DNA from: Actinomycetaceae bacterium
GTDB lineage: Bacteria; Actinomycetota; Actinomycetes; Actinomycetales; Actinomycetaceae
Length of the DNA stretch: 44,249 nucleotides
NCBI GenBank assembly: GCA_030532245.1
Contig: JAUNLN010000017.1
Coordinates: 1 to 44,249, forward strand
Direction: 5' to 3'
The notes beneath the pieces were generated by a model. It had not been told where the DNA came from. It did no database searches and saw nothing but the letters and a program-made list of their open reading frames with translations. The translations under genes and the position numbers were made by a program. This document shows, piece after piece, positions 37,243 to 44,249 of the stretch (positions within the stretch are counted from its first letter, which is position 1; each line of letters starts with the position of its first letter).

Positions 37243-38277
37243 ATGGGAACCGATACGCAGTTCGGCCTGTTGCGTGACCGTTTTGGTCGCGTGGCAAGGG
37301 ATTTGCGTGTCTCTTTGACCGACCGTTGCAATCTTCGTTGCGCGTATTGCATGCCGGCGGAGGGTTTGGAATGGATTCCTACCGAGAAGACCCTCACTGA
37401 TGAGGAGATCGTTCGCCTGATCCGTATTGGCGTGGAGATGCTCGGCATTGAGGAGGTGCGCTTCACTGGAGGCGAGCCGCTGCTTCGTCGCTCTCTTGAG
37501 GAGATTGCCGCGGAAGCTTCTAAGATGCGCACGCATCTTGGCGCCGCCCCGGAGCTTTCTATTACGTCGAATGGTCTTGGTCTAGATAAGCGTGCGGAGG
37601 GTCTTGTTGCGGCGGGTGTTTCGCGCGCGAATATTTCGCTGGATTCTCTTGACCGGGAGCGGTACGCGAAGATTGCTAGGCGTGATCGTCTTGATGACGC
37701 TTTGCGGGGTATTGAGGCGGCTGACCGCGCGGGGATGAGTCCGATTAAGATCAATGCGGTTGCGATGAAGGGCGTTAATGAGGATGAGGTTCAAGACCTC
37801 CTCGGGTTCTGCCTTGATCGCGGTTATCACTTGCGTTTTATTGAGCACATGCCTCTTGGCCCGGTGCATTCGTGGAAGCGCGATCAGCTTCTTACGCAGC
37901 AGGATATTTTGGATAGGCTTTCGCAGAAGTTTGAGTTGACGCCCTCTTCGGAGCCGCGGGGTGCGGCGCCTGCTGAGCTTTGGGATGTGGCTGAGAGTGC
38001 GGATCATCCGGCGGGTGATGTGGGCGTGATTGCGTCTGTTACGAACCCGTTCTGTAATGATTGTGATCGCACGCGCCTCACGTCTGATGGTCAGATTCGC
38101 ACGTGCTTGTTTGCAACGACTGAGTTTGATTTGCGCACTCCCATGCGCGGCGGTGCGAGCGATGAGGAGCTGGCGCGCTTGTGGATGGGTACGACGCTTG
38201 AGAAGCAGGCGGGTCACGGTATGGCGAGGCCGGATTTCCAGCCTCCGAAACGCACGATGTCTAGGATTGGCGGTTAA
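37243..38277 (+). CDS. moaA: GTP 3',8-cyclase
   Basis: First enzyme of molybdopterin synthesis: a radical-SAM protein that cyclises GTP to 3',8-cH2GTP. It has the N-terminal cluster motif CNLRCAYC (within residues 28-35) and the C-terminal cluster ligands CNDCDRTRLTSDGQIRTC. It ends with the Gly-Gly tail (RIGG) required for activity. Length 344 is standard. GAGGG is six bases before the ATG. Its stop overlaps the moaD start (TAATG), so the two are coupled. It uses more T-ending codons than kgd upstream. Confidence 0.97.
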   Translation: MGTDTQFGLLRDRFGRVARDLRVSLTDRCNLRCAYCMPAEGLEWIPTEKTLTDEEIVRLIRIGVEMLGIEEVRFTGGEPLLRRSLEEIAAEASKMRTHLGAAPELSITSNGLGLDKRAEGLVAAGVSRANISLDSLDRERYAKIARRDRLDDALRGIEAADRAGMSPIKINAVAMKGVNEDEVQDLLGFCLDRGYHLRFIEHMPLGPVHSWKRDQLLTQQDILDRLSQKFELTPSSEPRGAAPAELWDVAESADHPAGDVGVIASVTNPFCNDCDRTRLTSDGQIRTCLFATTEFDLRTPMRGGASDEELARLWMGTTLEKQAGHGMARPDFQPPKRTMSRIGG

Positions 38278-38516
38278 TGACTACCATTCGTTTTTTCGCT
38301 GGTGCTGCTGAGGCGGCTGGCGCTAGCTCTATCGAGGTGGAGGCGGGTGAAGGCTCGGTTGGTGATCTTCTTGACGAGGCTTCCCGCGGCAATGATCTTT
38401 TGGAAAAAGTAATTCGTCGATCAATCTTCCTGGCAAACGGCCGCGCGGTCGGCGTGGATGCTCCTGCAAAAGACATAACCGAACTCGAGGTACTGCCCCC
38501 ATTCGCCGGAGGATAG
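38277..38516 (+). CDS. moaD: Molybdopterin synthase small subunit
   Basis: Ubiquitin-fold sulfur carrier for molybdopterin synthase. The 79-residue protein ends in LPPFAGG; the C-terminal Gly-Gly is adenylated and thiocarboxylated, then donates sulfur to precursor Z in complex with MoaE. Its start overlaps moaA by one base. MoaE, its partner, is encoded about 4.5 kb away on the opposite strand (43076-43510). Confidence 0.95.
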   Translation: MTTIRFFAGAAEAAGASSIEVEAGEGSVGDLLDEASRGNDLLEKVIRRSIFLANGRAVGVDAPAKDITELEVLPPFAGG

Positions 38517-38590
38517 CTAAGGCTCGTACCTGGAAGAACTTCCTCCCGAGCTCCCGATTGCCAGGGGATGACCTCGCGAAAACTTGCTGA

Positions 38591-38617
38591 ACGCCCACTT
38601 GCCGTGGGCGTTTTGTT
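38591..38617 (+). terminator. Intrinsic terminator after moaD
   Basis: ACGCCCAC (38591-38598) pairs with GTGGGCGT (38604-38611), followed by TTTGTTTT. It ends the moaA-moaD transcript. Confidence 0.88.
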
Positions 38618-38824
38618 TTACCCCCGCGCATTCCTCCACGGGGCGAAGAGTTTGACACCCGACGGATTGCGCTCCTACTTTGTGCTGACAACCCCTCCTC
38701 TTTTGCAGTTAAAATTCTTCTTTTTTGAAGTGGATAAAACTAAATTTTGACTGCGAAAAACACCATTCATATACGATATCTTTACACAATTAGATAATGC
38801 CATTGAATTAGAATTGACAACCGT

Positions 38825-38840
38825 TGTGAAACACCTCACA
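38825..38840. promoter_or_regulatory. Perfect CRP/GlxR-type binding palindrome upstream of dmsA
   Basis: TGTGA-AACACC-TCACA matches the CRP-family consensus TGTGA-N6-TCACA at every fixed position. It starts 114 bases before the dmsA ATG and directly follows a TTGACA element. A cAMP-responsive GlxR-type or related regulator could bind here. Confidence 0.7.
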
Positions 38841-38938
38841 GCAGATGGCGTCTTTTCCGCGTGATTTCAGGCGTGTCTTGGCCTTTACAGAGCGATTGAT
38901 ATCGTTTTAAAAAGCTTTGTGAATGCAAGGAGGCAACT

Positions 38939-41407
38939 ATGTCCGTATCTGAAGCTAAGGAGCGGGAGGGCACGCCTTCGGGCCCATCACGTCGCTCTTT
39001 CTTGAAGTGGAGCGCTGTTGCAGGTGGCGCAACCGCTCTTGCCACTTCTCCGGCGCTTTTTGCAGGAAAGCCAGGTCTAGGTGAGGCTGGTAAAGCCGTG
39101 GCCGTCGAGGGCGATCCGGAAGCTGAAAAAACTGTTTGGAGCGCCTGCGTCATTAACTGCGGTTCACGCTGTCCGCTTCGACTGCAAGTCAAGGACGGTC
39201 AGGTTGTTCGAGTACTCCCCGACAACACTGGCGACGACGGCCTGTTCACCCGTCAGATCCGCGCTTGCGTGCGTGGCCGCTCCATGCGCCAACGCATCCA
39301 CAACCCCGACCGCATCAAGACTCCCCTCAAGCGCAAGGAAGGCACCATGCGCGGCGATGGTGAGTGGGAGGAAATCTCTTGGGATGAGGCGTTTGACCTC
39401 ATCGCAGAAAAGCTAAAGTACACGTACGACAAGTACGGCCCCCAAGCTGTGTTCCGAAACTACGGTTCTGGTGCCTGGAACGCGCACATTGCAAACAGCG
39501 CCGGCTGGCAGAAACTGTTCAACCTCATGGGCGGCCACCTCGGCTACTACGGAAACTATTCCTTCGCCCAGATCGGCACTATCACCCGCTTCTTCTACGG
39601 CGCCCCAGGCGAGCAGATTTCAAACTCGTTTGAGGATGCTGCACTGAACTCCGACCTCCTCGTTCTTTGGGGTAACAACCCTCAAGAGACGCGCATGTCG
39701 GGCGGTGGCCTCGTATTCACGTCCCTTTGGGCTAAGAAGCATGGAAAGTGCAAGATCATCGTGATCGACCCGCGCTACTCCGACTCGGCTCAACTACTTG
39801 CAGACCAGTGGATTCCGATCCGCCCCGGCACGGACGGCGCCCTCGTTGCCGCTCTCGTGCACGTGATGCTTGAGGAGAACCTGCACGACCAGGAGTTCCT
39901 CGACAAGTACACGATCGGCTTCGACGAAGACCACATGCCTGAAAGCGCCCCGAAGAATGCTTCCTACCGCTCCTACGTTGAGGGTAAGGGCGAAGATGGC
40001 ATTGAGAAGACGCCTGAATGGGCCGCACCGATCACCGGCATTCCCGCCGACACGATCCGCAGGCTCGCCCGCGAAATTGCTGGCGCTAAGGCGTGCAACA
40101 TTTCGCAGGGTTGGGGCCCGCAGCGTAACGCGAACGGTGAGAACCAGGCGACCTCGATTTACCTGCTCGCATGCGTGACCGGCAACGTCGGTATCCCCGG
40201 CGGTGGCACCGGCGGCCGTGAGGGCTACTACTGGCCGATCACGAAGTGGCTCGACAACGGTGAGAACCCGTGCAAGGCGCAAATCTCCTGCTTCGGCTGG
40301 ACCGACGCCATCGACCACGGCGAGCAAATGACCGCGAAACGCGACGGTATTCGAGGCGTTGAGAAGCTCGACACCGGCATCAAGTTCCTGCTCAACTACG
40401 CGACGAACATGCCCGGTTCGCAGCACGCGGACATCAACCGTACGCGCGAGCTGCTCCGCGACGAGTCCAAGTGTGAGTTCATCGTTGCAGTAGACAACCA
40501 GATGACGCGAAGCGCTGAGCTTGCAGACCTCGTTCTACCCGACACGACAACGGCGGAACGCTACGACCTCGTCCCCTCGGAATACACGGGCGACATGGCC
40601 TACCTAATTATCGTGGACAAGGCGATCGAACCGCTTTACGATTCGATGCCCGCATACGAGATGGTTCGTCAGATCGCTAAGCGCCTCGGGTTTGAAAAGG
40701 AGTTCGAGGACGATCTTGAGACCGTTGCCCGCAAGATGCAGGCTGAAACGGTTGCCGAGCATCCGGAGTTCCCAACGTGGGATGAGCTTCGCGAGATGGG
40801 CGTCTACCGCTACCAGAACCCCGAGGGCACGACCGTTGCTTTGAAGGCGTTCCGTGACGATCCGGAAGCTAACCCGCTCGCTACCCCGTCGGGCAAGATC
40901 GAGATTTACTCCGAAGAGCTAGCGCAGATGGCTAAGGAGTGGATCTTCGAAGACGCGCTACCGGGCGACGAGATTTCGCCTATCCCGAAGCACATTGCCA
41001 CCTGGGAAGGTGCCGAGGACGCGAAGACCAACGAGAAGTATCCGCTCCAGTGCATTGGCCACCACTACAAGCAGCGTACGCACTCCACGTACGGCAACCT
41101 GACGTGGATGAACGAAGCGCACCCGCAAATGGTTTGGATCAACACGATCGATGCAATGGAACGCGGCATTAAGAACGATGACCTCGTACTTATCTACAAC
41201 GACCGCGGTCGAGTACGCATTCAAGCGCGCGTTACGAGTCGTATCGCTCCAGGTGTTATCTCGCTACCGCAGGGCGCGTGGACTCAGTTCGACAAAGACG
41301 GAGTCGATGAGGGTGGAGCGGTGAACGTTCTAACCAGCTGGCATCCCACTCCGGTATCCAAGGGCAATGGCCAGCACACCGCACTCGTTCAGGTTGAGAG
41401 GGTTTAG
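38939..41407 (+). CDS. dmsA: DMSO reductase catalytic subunit DmsA
   Basis: Molybdopterin enzyme that reduces DMSO or related S- and N-oxides outside the membrane. The Tat signal has SRRSFLKW at 17-24 and a hydrophobic stretch. Cys 70, 74, 78 and 110 bind one [4Fe-4S] cluster, and the Mo-ligand Ser is retained in GNYSFAQ (about residue 208). Long stretches such as WGNNPQETRMSGGG, ISQGWGPQRNANGE and HYKQRTHSTYGN match E. coli DmsA closely, and the C-terminus ends LVQVERV. Length is 822, near the E. coli protein. AAGGAGG precedes the ATG. First gene of dmsABC. True substrate is not known. Confidence 0.96.
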   Translation: MSVSEAKEREGTPSGPSRRSFLKWSAVAGGATALATSPALFAGKPGLGEAGKAVAVEGDPEAEKTVWSACVINCGSRCPLRLQVKDGQVVRVLPDNTGDDGLFTRQIRACVRGRSMRQRIHNPDRIKTPLKRKEGTMRGDGEWEEISWDEAFDLIAEKLKYTYDKYGPQAVFRNYGSGAWNAHIANSAGWQKLFNLMGGHLGYYGNYSFAQIGTITRFFYGAPGEQISNSFEDAALNSDLLVLWGNNPQETRMSGGGLVFTSLWAKKHGKCKIIVIDPRYSDSAQLLADQWIPIRPGTDGALVAALVHVMLEENLHDQEFLDKYTIGFDEDHMPESAPKNASYRSYVEGKGEDGIEKTPEWAAPITGIPADTIRRLAREIAGAKACNISQGWGPQRNANGENQATSIYLLACVTGNVGIPGGGTGGREGYYWPITKWLDNGENPCKAQISCFGWTDAIDHGEQMTAKRDGIRGVEKLDTGIKFLLNYATNMPGSQHADINRTRELLRDESKCEFIVAVDNQMTRSAELADLVLPDTTTAERYDLVPSEYTGDMAYLIIVDKAIEPLYDSMPAYEMVRQIAKRLGFEKEFEDDLETVARKMQAETVAEHPEFPTWDELREMGVYRYQNPEGTTVALKAFRDDPEANPLATPSGKIEIYSEELAQMAKEWIFEDALPGDEISPIPKHIATWEGAEDAKTNEKYPLQCIGHHYKQRTHSTYGNLTWMNEAHPQMVWINTIDAMERGIKNDDLVLIYNDRGRVRIQARVTSRIAPGVISLPQGAWTQFDKDGVDEGGAVNVLTSWHPTPVSKGNGQHTALVQVERV

Positions 41408-41418
41408 GAGGTTAGATC

Positions 41419-42036
41419 GTGGCTACTAAGCTTGGTTTTTATTTTGATCAGTCGTTGTGTAATGGGTGTAAGGCCTGCCAGATCGCGTGTAAGGACAAGC
41501 ACGACACACCTATTGGCGTGAACTGGCGACGCGTGGTGGAATACACCGGCGGCTCCTGGTCTCAAGACGGCGACACGTTCGTTCCTAACGTGTTCTCGTA
41601 CTACACGTCGATTTCGTGTAACCACTGCGAAAACCCCATCTGCGTGCAGGTCTGCCCGACCAAAGCCATGCAGCAAGGCGAAGACGGAGTGGTGACCGTA
41701 GACCCGGGCAGGTGCGTGGGCTGTAGGTACTGCGAATGGGCGTGCCCCTACTCCGCACCACAGTTCAACGCAGACCTTGGGTACATGACCAAATGCGACC
41801 TATGCGCAGACTACCGCGCAAACGGGCAAGACCCCGCCTGCGTAGAAGCCTGCCCCTCACGCGCCCTGGATTGGGGGCCAATCGACGAGCTACGCGAAAA
41901 GTACGGTGACACACAAGCCGTCGCCCCGCTACCAGACCCGTCGATCACCGACCCCAACCTAGTAGTTAAACCACACCGTGATGCTCAGCCGTGGAACAAC
42001 CCCTCCGGCGAAATTGCGAACCGAGAAGAGGTCTAA
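41419..42036 (+). CDS. dmsB: DMSO reductase electron-transfer subunit DmsB
   Basis: Carries electrons from the membrane anchor to DmsA through four [4Fe-4S] clusters. Four Cys groups are visible: CNGCKACQIAC, CNHCENPICVQVC, CVGCRYCEWAC and CDLCADYRANGQDPACVEAC. The tail APLPDPSITDPNLVVKPH matches the family, and the 205 residues equal E. coli DmsB. The GTG start at 41419 has AGGAGG seven bases upstream, twelve bases after dmsA. The first 25 or so codons are T-rich (TTT, GAT, TGT) whereas the rest favours C and A endings. Confidence 0.96.
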   Translation: MATKLGFYFDQSLCNGCKACQIACKDKHDTPIGVNWRRVVEYTGGSWSQDGDTFVPNVFSYYTSISCNHCENPICVQVCPTKAMQQGEDGVVTVDPGRCVGCRYCEWACPYSAPQFNADLGYMTKCDLCADYRANGQDPACVEACPSRALDWGPIDELREKYGDTQAVAPLPDPSITDPNLVVKPHRDAQPWNNPSGEIANREEV

Positions 42037-42038
42037 AA

Positions 42039-42977
42039 GTGAACGTTCATGAATGGCCATTAACTGCCTTTACCATCCTGGCGCAAATGGCAGTAGGCGC
42101 CTTTTTCACCCTGGGCATCGTCAACCTCCTAGCACGGTCAAAATACTCCGTGAAAACCGTTGACCGCCTAGCGAAACCAGCGCTATACGCGATCGGGCCG
42201 ATCATGGTACTAGCCCTAATCGCATCCATGTTCCACCTAGGCACCCCCCTAAACGCGCCCAACGCGATTAGGAACATCGCGACCTCCTGGCTCGCCAGAG
42301 AAATCCTATTCGGCGCCGGATTCGCGGTACTAGGCTTCCTCTTTGCTCTAGCAACCTGGTTCCAATGGTTCAGTGAAAAAATCCGCACAACACTAGCCAT
42401 CTTCACCGCAGCGTGGGGCCTAATCTTCATCTGGGTGATGGCGAGCGTATACATGCTCCCCACAGTGCCGGCGTGGAACCACTGGACCACTCCAGCAACC
42501 TTCTACCTCTCCGCAGCACTAATGGGCAGCCTCGCCATCGCTGTAGCATTCAGCGCCTGGCCCCAGATGAGTAGCAAATGGCCCGGCCTGAGCCAAAAAC
42601 TCACCGGCCATAACACCAAACCCGACCCGGAAACCTACAAGCTTACGGGCCAAGTAACCAAGTGGATCGCGATTGCGAACATCGTTCTACTGGCTCTACA
42701 ACTCGTGGTAACCAGCTACTCCGCCGCCAAGCCGGCCGGCCCCAACCCGGCGGAAGTAGAAGCCTCCCCCACCGCCCAAGCAATCAGGCTAATCCTGCTG
42801 ATCATCGGCGCGGGGCTGATCAGCCTCTACCTCACCGCCACGACCGGCACGCATAAGCCGAGTACGCAGCCGAAGAAACTACTCAACCTCACGCTAACCA
42901 GCTACGTTCTCGTAACAATCTCCGAGATCATCGCCCGCCTAGCCTTCTACGCCGAAAACAACAGAATCGGCATCTAG
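42039..42977 (+). CDS. dmsC: DMSO reductase membrane anchor DmsC
   Basis: Integral membrane subunit that oxidises quinol and passes electrons to DmsB. About eight hydrophobic helices are predicted over 312 residues. HEWPLTAFTILAQMAVGAFF at the start and SMFHLGTPLNAPNAIRNIATSWLAREI in the second and third helices are typical DmsC signatures. The GTG start at 42039 directly follows the dmsB stop, with AGAGG upstream; an open extension into dmsB is not real. It has unusually many CTA leucine codons compared with kgd and moaA. A strong terminator follows. Confidence 0.93.
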   Translation: MNVHEWPLTAFTILAQMAVGAFFTLGIVNLLARSKYSVKTVDRLAKPALYAIGPIMVLALIASMFHLGTPLNAPNAIRNIATSWLAREILFGAGFAVLGFLFALATWFQWFSEKIRTTLAIFTAAWGLIFIWVMASVYMLPTVPAWNHWTTPATFYLSAALMGSLAIAVAFSAWPQMSSKWPGLSQKLTGHNTKPDPETYKLTGQVTKWIAIANIVLLALQLVVTSYSAAKPAGPNPAEVEASPTAQAIRLILLIIGAGLISLYLTATTGTHKPSTQPKKLLNLTLTSYVLVTISEIIARLAFYAENNRIGI

Positions 42978-43006
42978 GCGCGCGGACGGCTAAGTAGCCA
43001 GTTAAA

Positions 43007-43048
43007 CAAAATGGAGTGCGGCCCCACCCGGGTCGCACTCCATTTTTA
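43007..43048. terminator. Bidirectional terminator between dmsC and moaE
   Basis: AAATGGAGTGCG (43009-43020) pairs with CGCACTCCATTT (43034-43045), flanked by A and T runs. It can end both the dmsABC and the convergent moaE transcripts. Confidence 0.9.
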
Positions 43049-43075
43049 CGTGTACGCTACAGGCGCAGTGGAGCG

Positions 43076-43510
43076 TTACAGGTCGGTTAACCCCGCCCAC
43101 TCGTGGTTGCCGTCCGGGAAGTTCTGTTTCTTCCACACGGGAACACGCGCCTTGATTTCGTCTACGAAATCGCTCGCAGCTTCGAACGTCATGGAGCGGT
43201 GCGAGCCTGCAACCACGACGACCATCGCGGTTTCTCCAACCTTTACAAGCCCCGTGCGGTGTACTGCGGAGACGGCGTGGATGCCGTCGCGGCTCGCGAT
43301 TTCCGTTGCAATCTCGCGCAAAACCTTCTCAGCTAGCTCGTGGGAGGAGTATTCGATCGACTCAACCTGGTCGCCGTGATCGTGGTTGCGCACGACACCG
43401 TTGAACATGATGATCGCGCCAGCTTTGTCGTCTTTGGTCTGCGCAACCACCTCATTTTCGTCGAACGGTTCGGTTGAAATTTCGGCGCGAACTACTCGCC
43501 CTACGCTCAC
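43076..43510 (-). CDS. moaE: Molybdopterin synthase large subunit
   Basis: MoaE binds precursor Z and, with thiocarboxylated MoaD, makes molybdopterin. The 144-residue protein has FNGVVRNHDHG, the HRTGLVKVGE segment, and VPVWKKQNFPDG with the catalytic Lys pair near the C-terminus. GTG 43510 overlaps the upstream DUF6457 stop in GTGA, so the two are translationally coupled. It runs opposite to dmsABC and ends at the shared terminator. Confidence 0.97.
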   Translation of the reverse strand: MSVGRVVRAEISTEPFDENEVVAQTKDDKAGAIIMFNGVVRNHDHGDQVESIEYSSHELAEKVLREIATEIASRDGIHAVSAVHRTGLVKVGETAMVVVVAGSHRSMTFEAASDFVDEIKARVPVWKKQNFPDGNHEWAGLTDL

Positions 43511-43800
43511 TCGGATTCCTCCATGTAATGTTCTTCGATTTCCTCAATGAGTAGCTGAATTTTGTCGGCCGCAATATTCGACATTTCTGAGGGGTCAGCC
43601 TTGCCGGCTGCGAGGCCGACGAGGAACGCCGTGAGCGGAGTACCCGGTCGGGACGTGTTGCGGGCCGTGTAGGAGGCGAGCTTTAAAAGGTCGGCTTCGC
43701 GATCCAAAACCACCTGCGCGTCAACTTCTAGCACCGCCGCGGCGCGCTCAAGCCATGCGCGCATGCGATCCATTTCCTGCGGGTCATCTCGACGAGACAT
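43507..43800 (-). CDS. DUF6457 family protein
   Basis: A 97-residue all-helical acidic protein. The segment ARNTSRPGTPLTAFLVGLAAGK is the most family-like part. DUF6457 proteins in actinobacteria are found beside, or fused to, molybdenum cofactor genes such as mobA. Here it is coupled to moaE by a four-base overlap, which supports a cofactor-related role; the biochemical function is unknown. ATG 43800 has GAGGAGG upstream. The segment 43801-43976 separates it from the divergent TorD-like gene. Confidence 0.85.
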   Translation of the reverse strand: MSRRDDPQEMDRMRAWLERAAAVLEVDAQVVLDREADLLKLASYTARNTSRPGTPLTAFLVGLAAGKADPSEMSNIAADKIQLLIEEIEEHYMEESE

Positions 43801-43976
43801 AGCTCCTCCTCAATGCTAAAGAGTGGAAATCTGCTGCTCTCATAAGCGTACAGCTAAAGGGATTATCTCGCGTTTTTGAAGGCTTGCCCAGCCCCGCCGT
43901 TTGGAGAGATTTTCGGTGAAGAAGATTAAGATGGGAGTGTAGGTTTAAGCGTTTATTTGGAGCATTGAGGATTGAA

Positions 43977-44249
43977 ATGGCGTTTTCGAAAGTCGAGTTT
44001 GCAGAGCGTATCGCTGCCGCCGGCACCGTTTTGTCAAGCCTCTATTTGAGTGCTCCAAGCGACGAGTTGCGAGGCGCGCTCCAGTCGGAGGAGATGCTGA
44101 GGGATTGGCCGCTCACCGATTCTGATTCTCGTCAGGGCGTGCAGACTCTGCTGAAGGCGCGGCCCGACACTGCGGAGGAGTTGAAGCGCGACCACCTGTA
44201 CCTGTTCCGCGGCGTGAGTAGGCCGCTTGCGGAGCCGCACGAGTCGGTG
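43977..44249 (+). CDS. TorD/DmsD-type molybdoenzyme chaperone (3' end beyond window)
   Basis: The frame opens at ATG 43977, with GAGG six bases upstream, and stays open to the right edge (91 codons). It is a helical protein, and DHLYLFRGVSRPLAEPHESV matches the TorD-family signature (a Y-LF-G motif, then P---P-ESV). Such chaperones bind the Tat leader of DmsA or TorA, help cofactor insertion and prevent early export. The neighbouring dmsA carries a Tat leader, so DmsA is the likely client. Only the N-terminal part is visible, and its stop lies outside. Confidence 0.85.
   Translation, partial: MAFSKVEFAERIAAAGTVLSSLYLSAPSDELRGALQSEEMLRDWPLTDSDSRQGVQTLLKARPDTAEELKRDHLYLFRGVSRPLAEPHESV

Larger units (their letters stand above)
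38517..38938. promoter_or_regulatory. Intergenic region before the dms operon
   Basis: No gene is supported in these 422 bases. In order they hold a terminator (38591-38617), an AT-rich imperfect inverted repeat (38701-38757), a TTGACA element (38814-38819), a CRP/GlxR-type palindrome (38825-38840) and the dmsA ribosome binding site. The right half is notably AT-rich compared with flanking genes. Confidence 0.6.

Noticed and set aside
38568..38750. 60-codon plus-strand frame after moaD
   Set aside because: It spans the moaD terminator, and its product is Phe-rich with no motif. No ribosome binding site.
38889..38912. Possible FNR box (TTGAT...) before dmsA
   Set aside because: Only the left half TTGAT is present; the right half does not match ATCAA.

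Overview
This window is a chromosomal segment of a moderately GC-rich actinobacterium. The gene order argS-lysA-hom-thrB-rho-rpmE-prfA-prmC-tsaC-wecA-atpI-atpBEFHAGDC-DUF2550-nucS on the minus strand is the classic actinobacterial arrangement, also seen in Mycobacterium around rho and atp. NucS mismatch repair, the fused 2-oxoglutarate enzyme Kgd, a Scy/DivIVA-like coiled coil and DUF6457 all agree. The long separate delta subunit, short epsilon subunit and DMSO reductase module would suit an Actinomycetaceae-like facultative or anaerobic organism, but the family or genus cannot be fixed from this sequence alone.

Layout. 1-3091 (minus): a membrane protein, a lipoprotein and a CnoX/YbbN-like thioredoxin-TPR protein in one operon. 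3309-4604 (plus): a long polarity-type coiled coil, divergent from that operon. 4708-7182 (minus): a small zinc-binding protein, NagA and NucS. 7249-16818 (minus): the ATP synthase operon, preceded by wecA and tsaC. 16830-19087 (minus): prmC, prfA and rpmE. 19282-20082 (plus): a lone DUF1684 gene inserted between rpmE and rho. 20189-27554 (minus): rho and the aspartate-family genes thrB, hom and lysA, with argS. 27724-32553 (minus): rpiB, tRNA-Arg(CCG), a glycerophosphodiesterase, an M23 peptidase and two CNNM/CBS membrane proteins. 32888-36529 (plus): kgd. 36604-38516 (plus): an SGNH-like protein, then moaA-moaD. 38939-42977 (plus): dmsABC. 43076-43800 (minus): moaE and DUF6457. 43977 to the right edge (plus): the start of a TorD-type chaperone.

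How the genes work together. The left and centre are housekeeping: energy (F1Fo), transcription and translation termination (Rho, RF1 with its methylase PrmC), tRNA modification (TsaC), wall precursor lipid carrier loading (WecA) and aspartate-family amino acids. The right end is an anaerobic respiration module. DmsABC transfers menaquinol electrons to an S- or N-oxide, MoaA/MoaD/MoaE supply its molybdopterin, and the TorD-like protein should guard the Tat-exported DmsA apoenzyme.

No insertion sequences, CRISPR arrays, phage genes or recognisable new defence system were seen. The most interesting signals are regulatory: a perfect CRP/GlxR-type palindrome before dmsA, a palindrome centred on the argS -10 with a leaderless start, an RF1 promoter stacked against a 14-bp hairpin, and a structured rho leader. 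Among proteins, Kgd lacks the expected N-terminal segment, an SGNH-like protein has GDEL in place of GDSL, and thrC is missing from the thr cluster.
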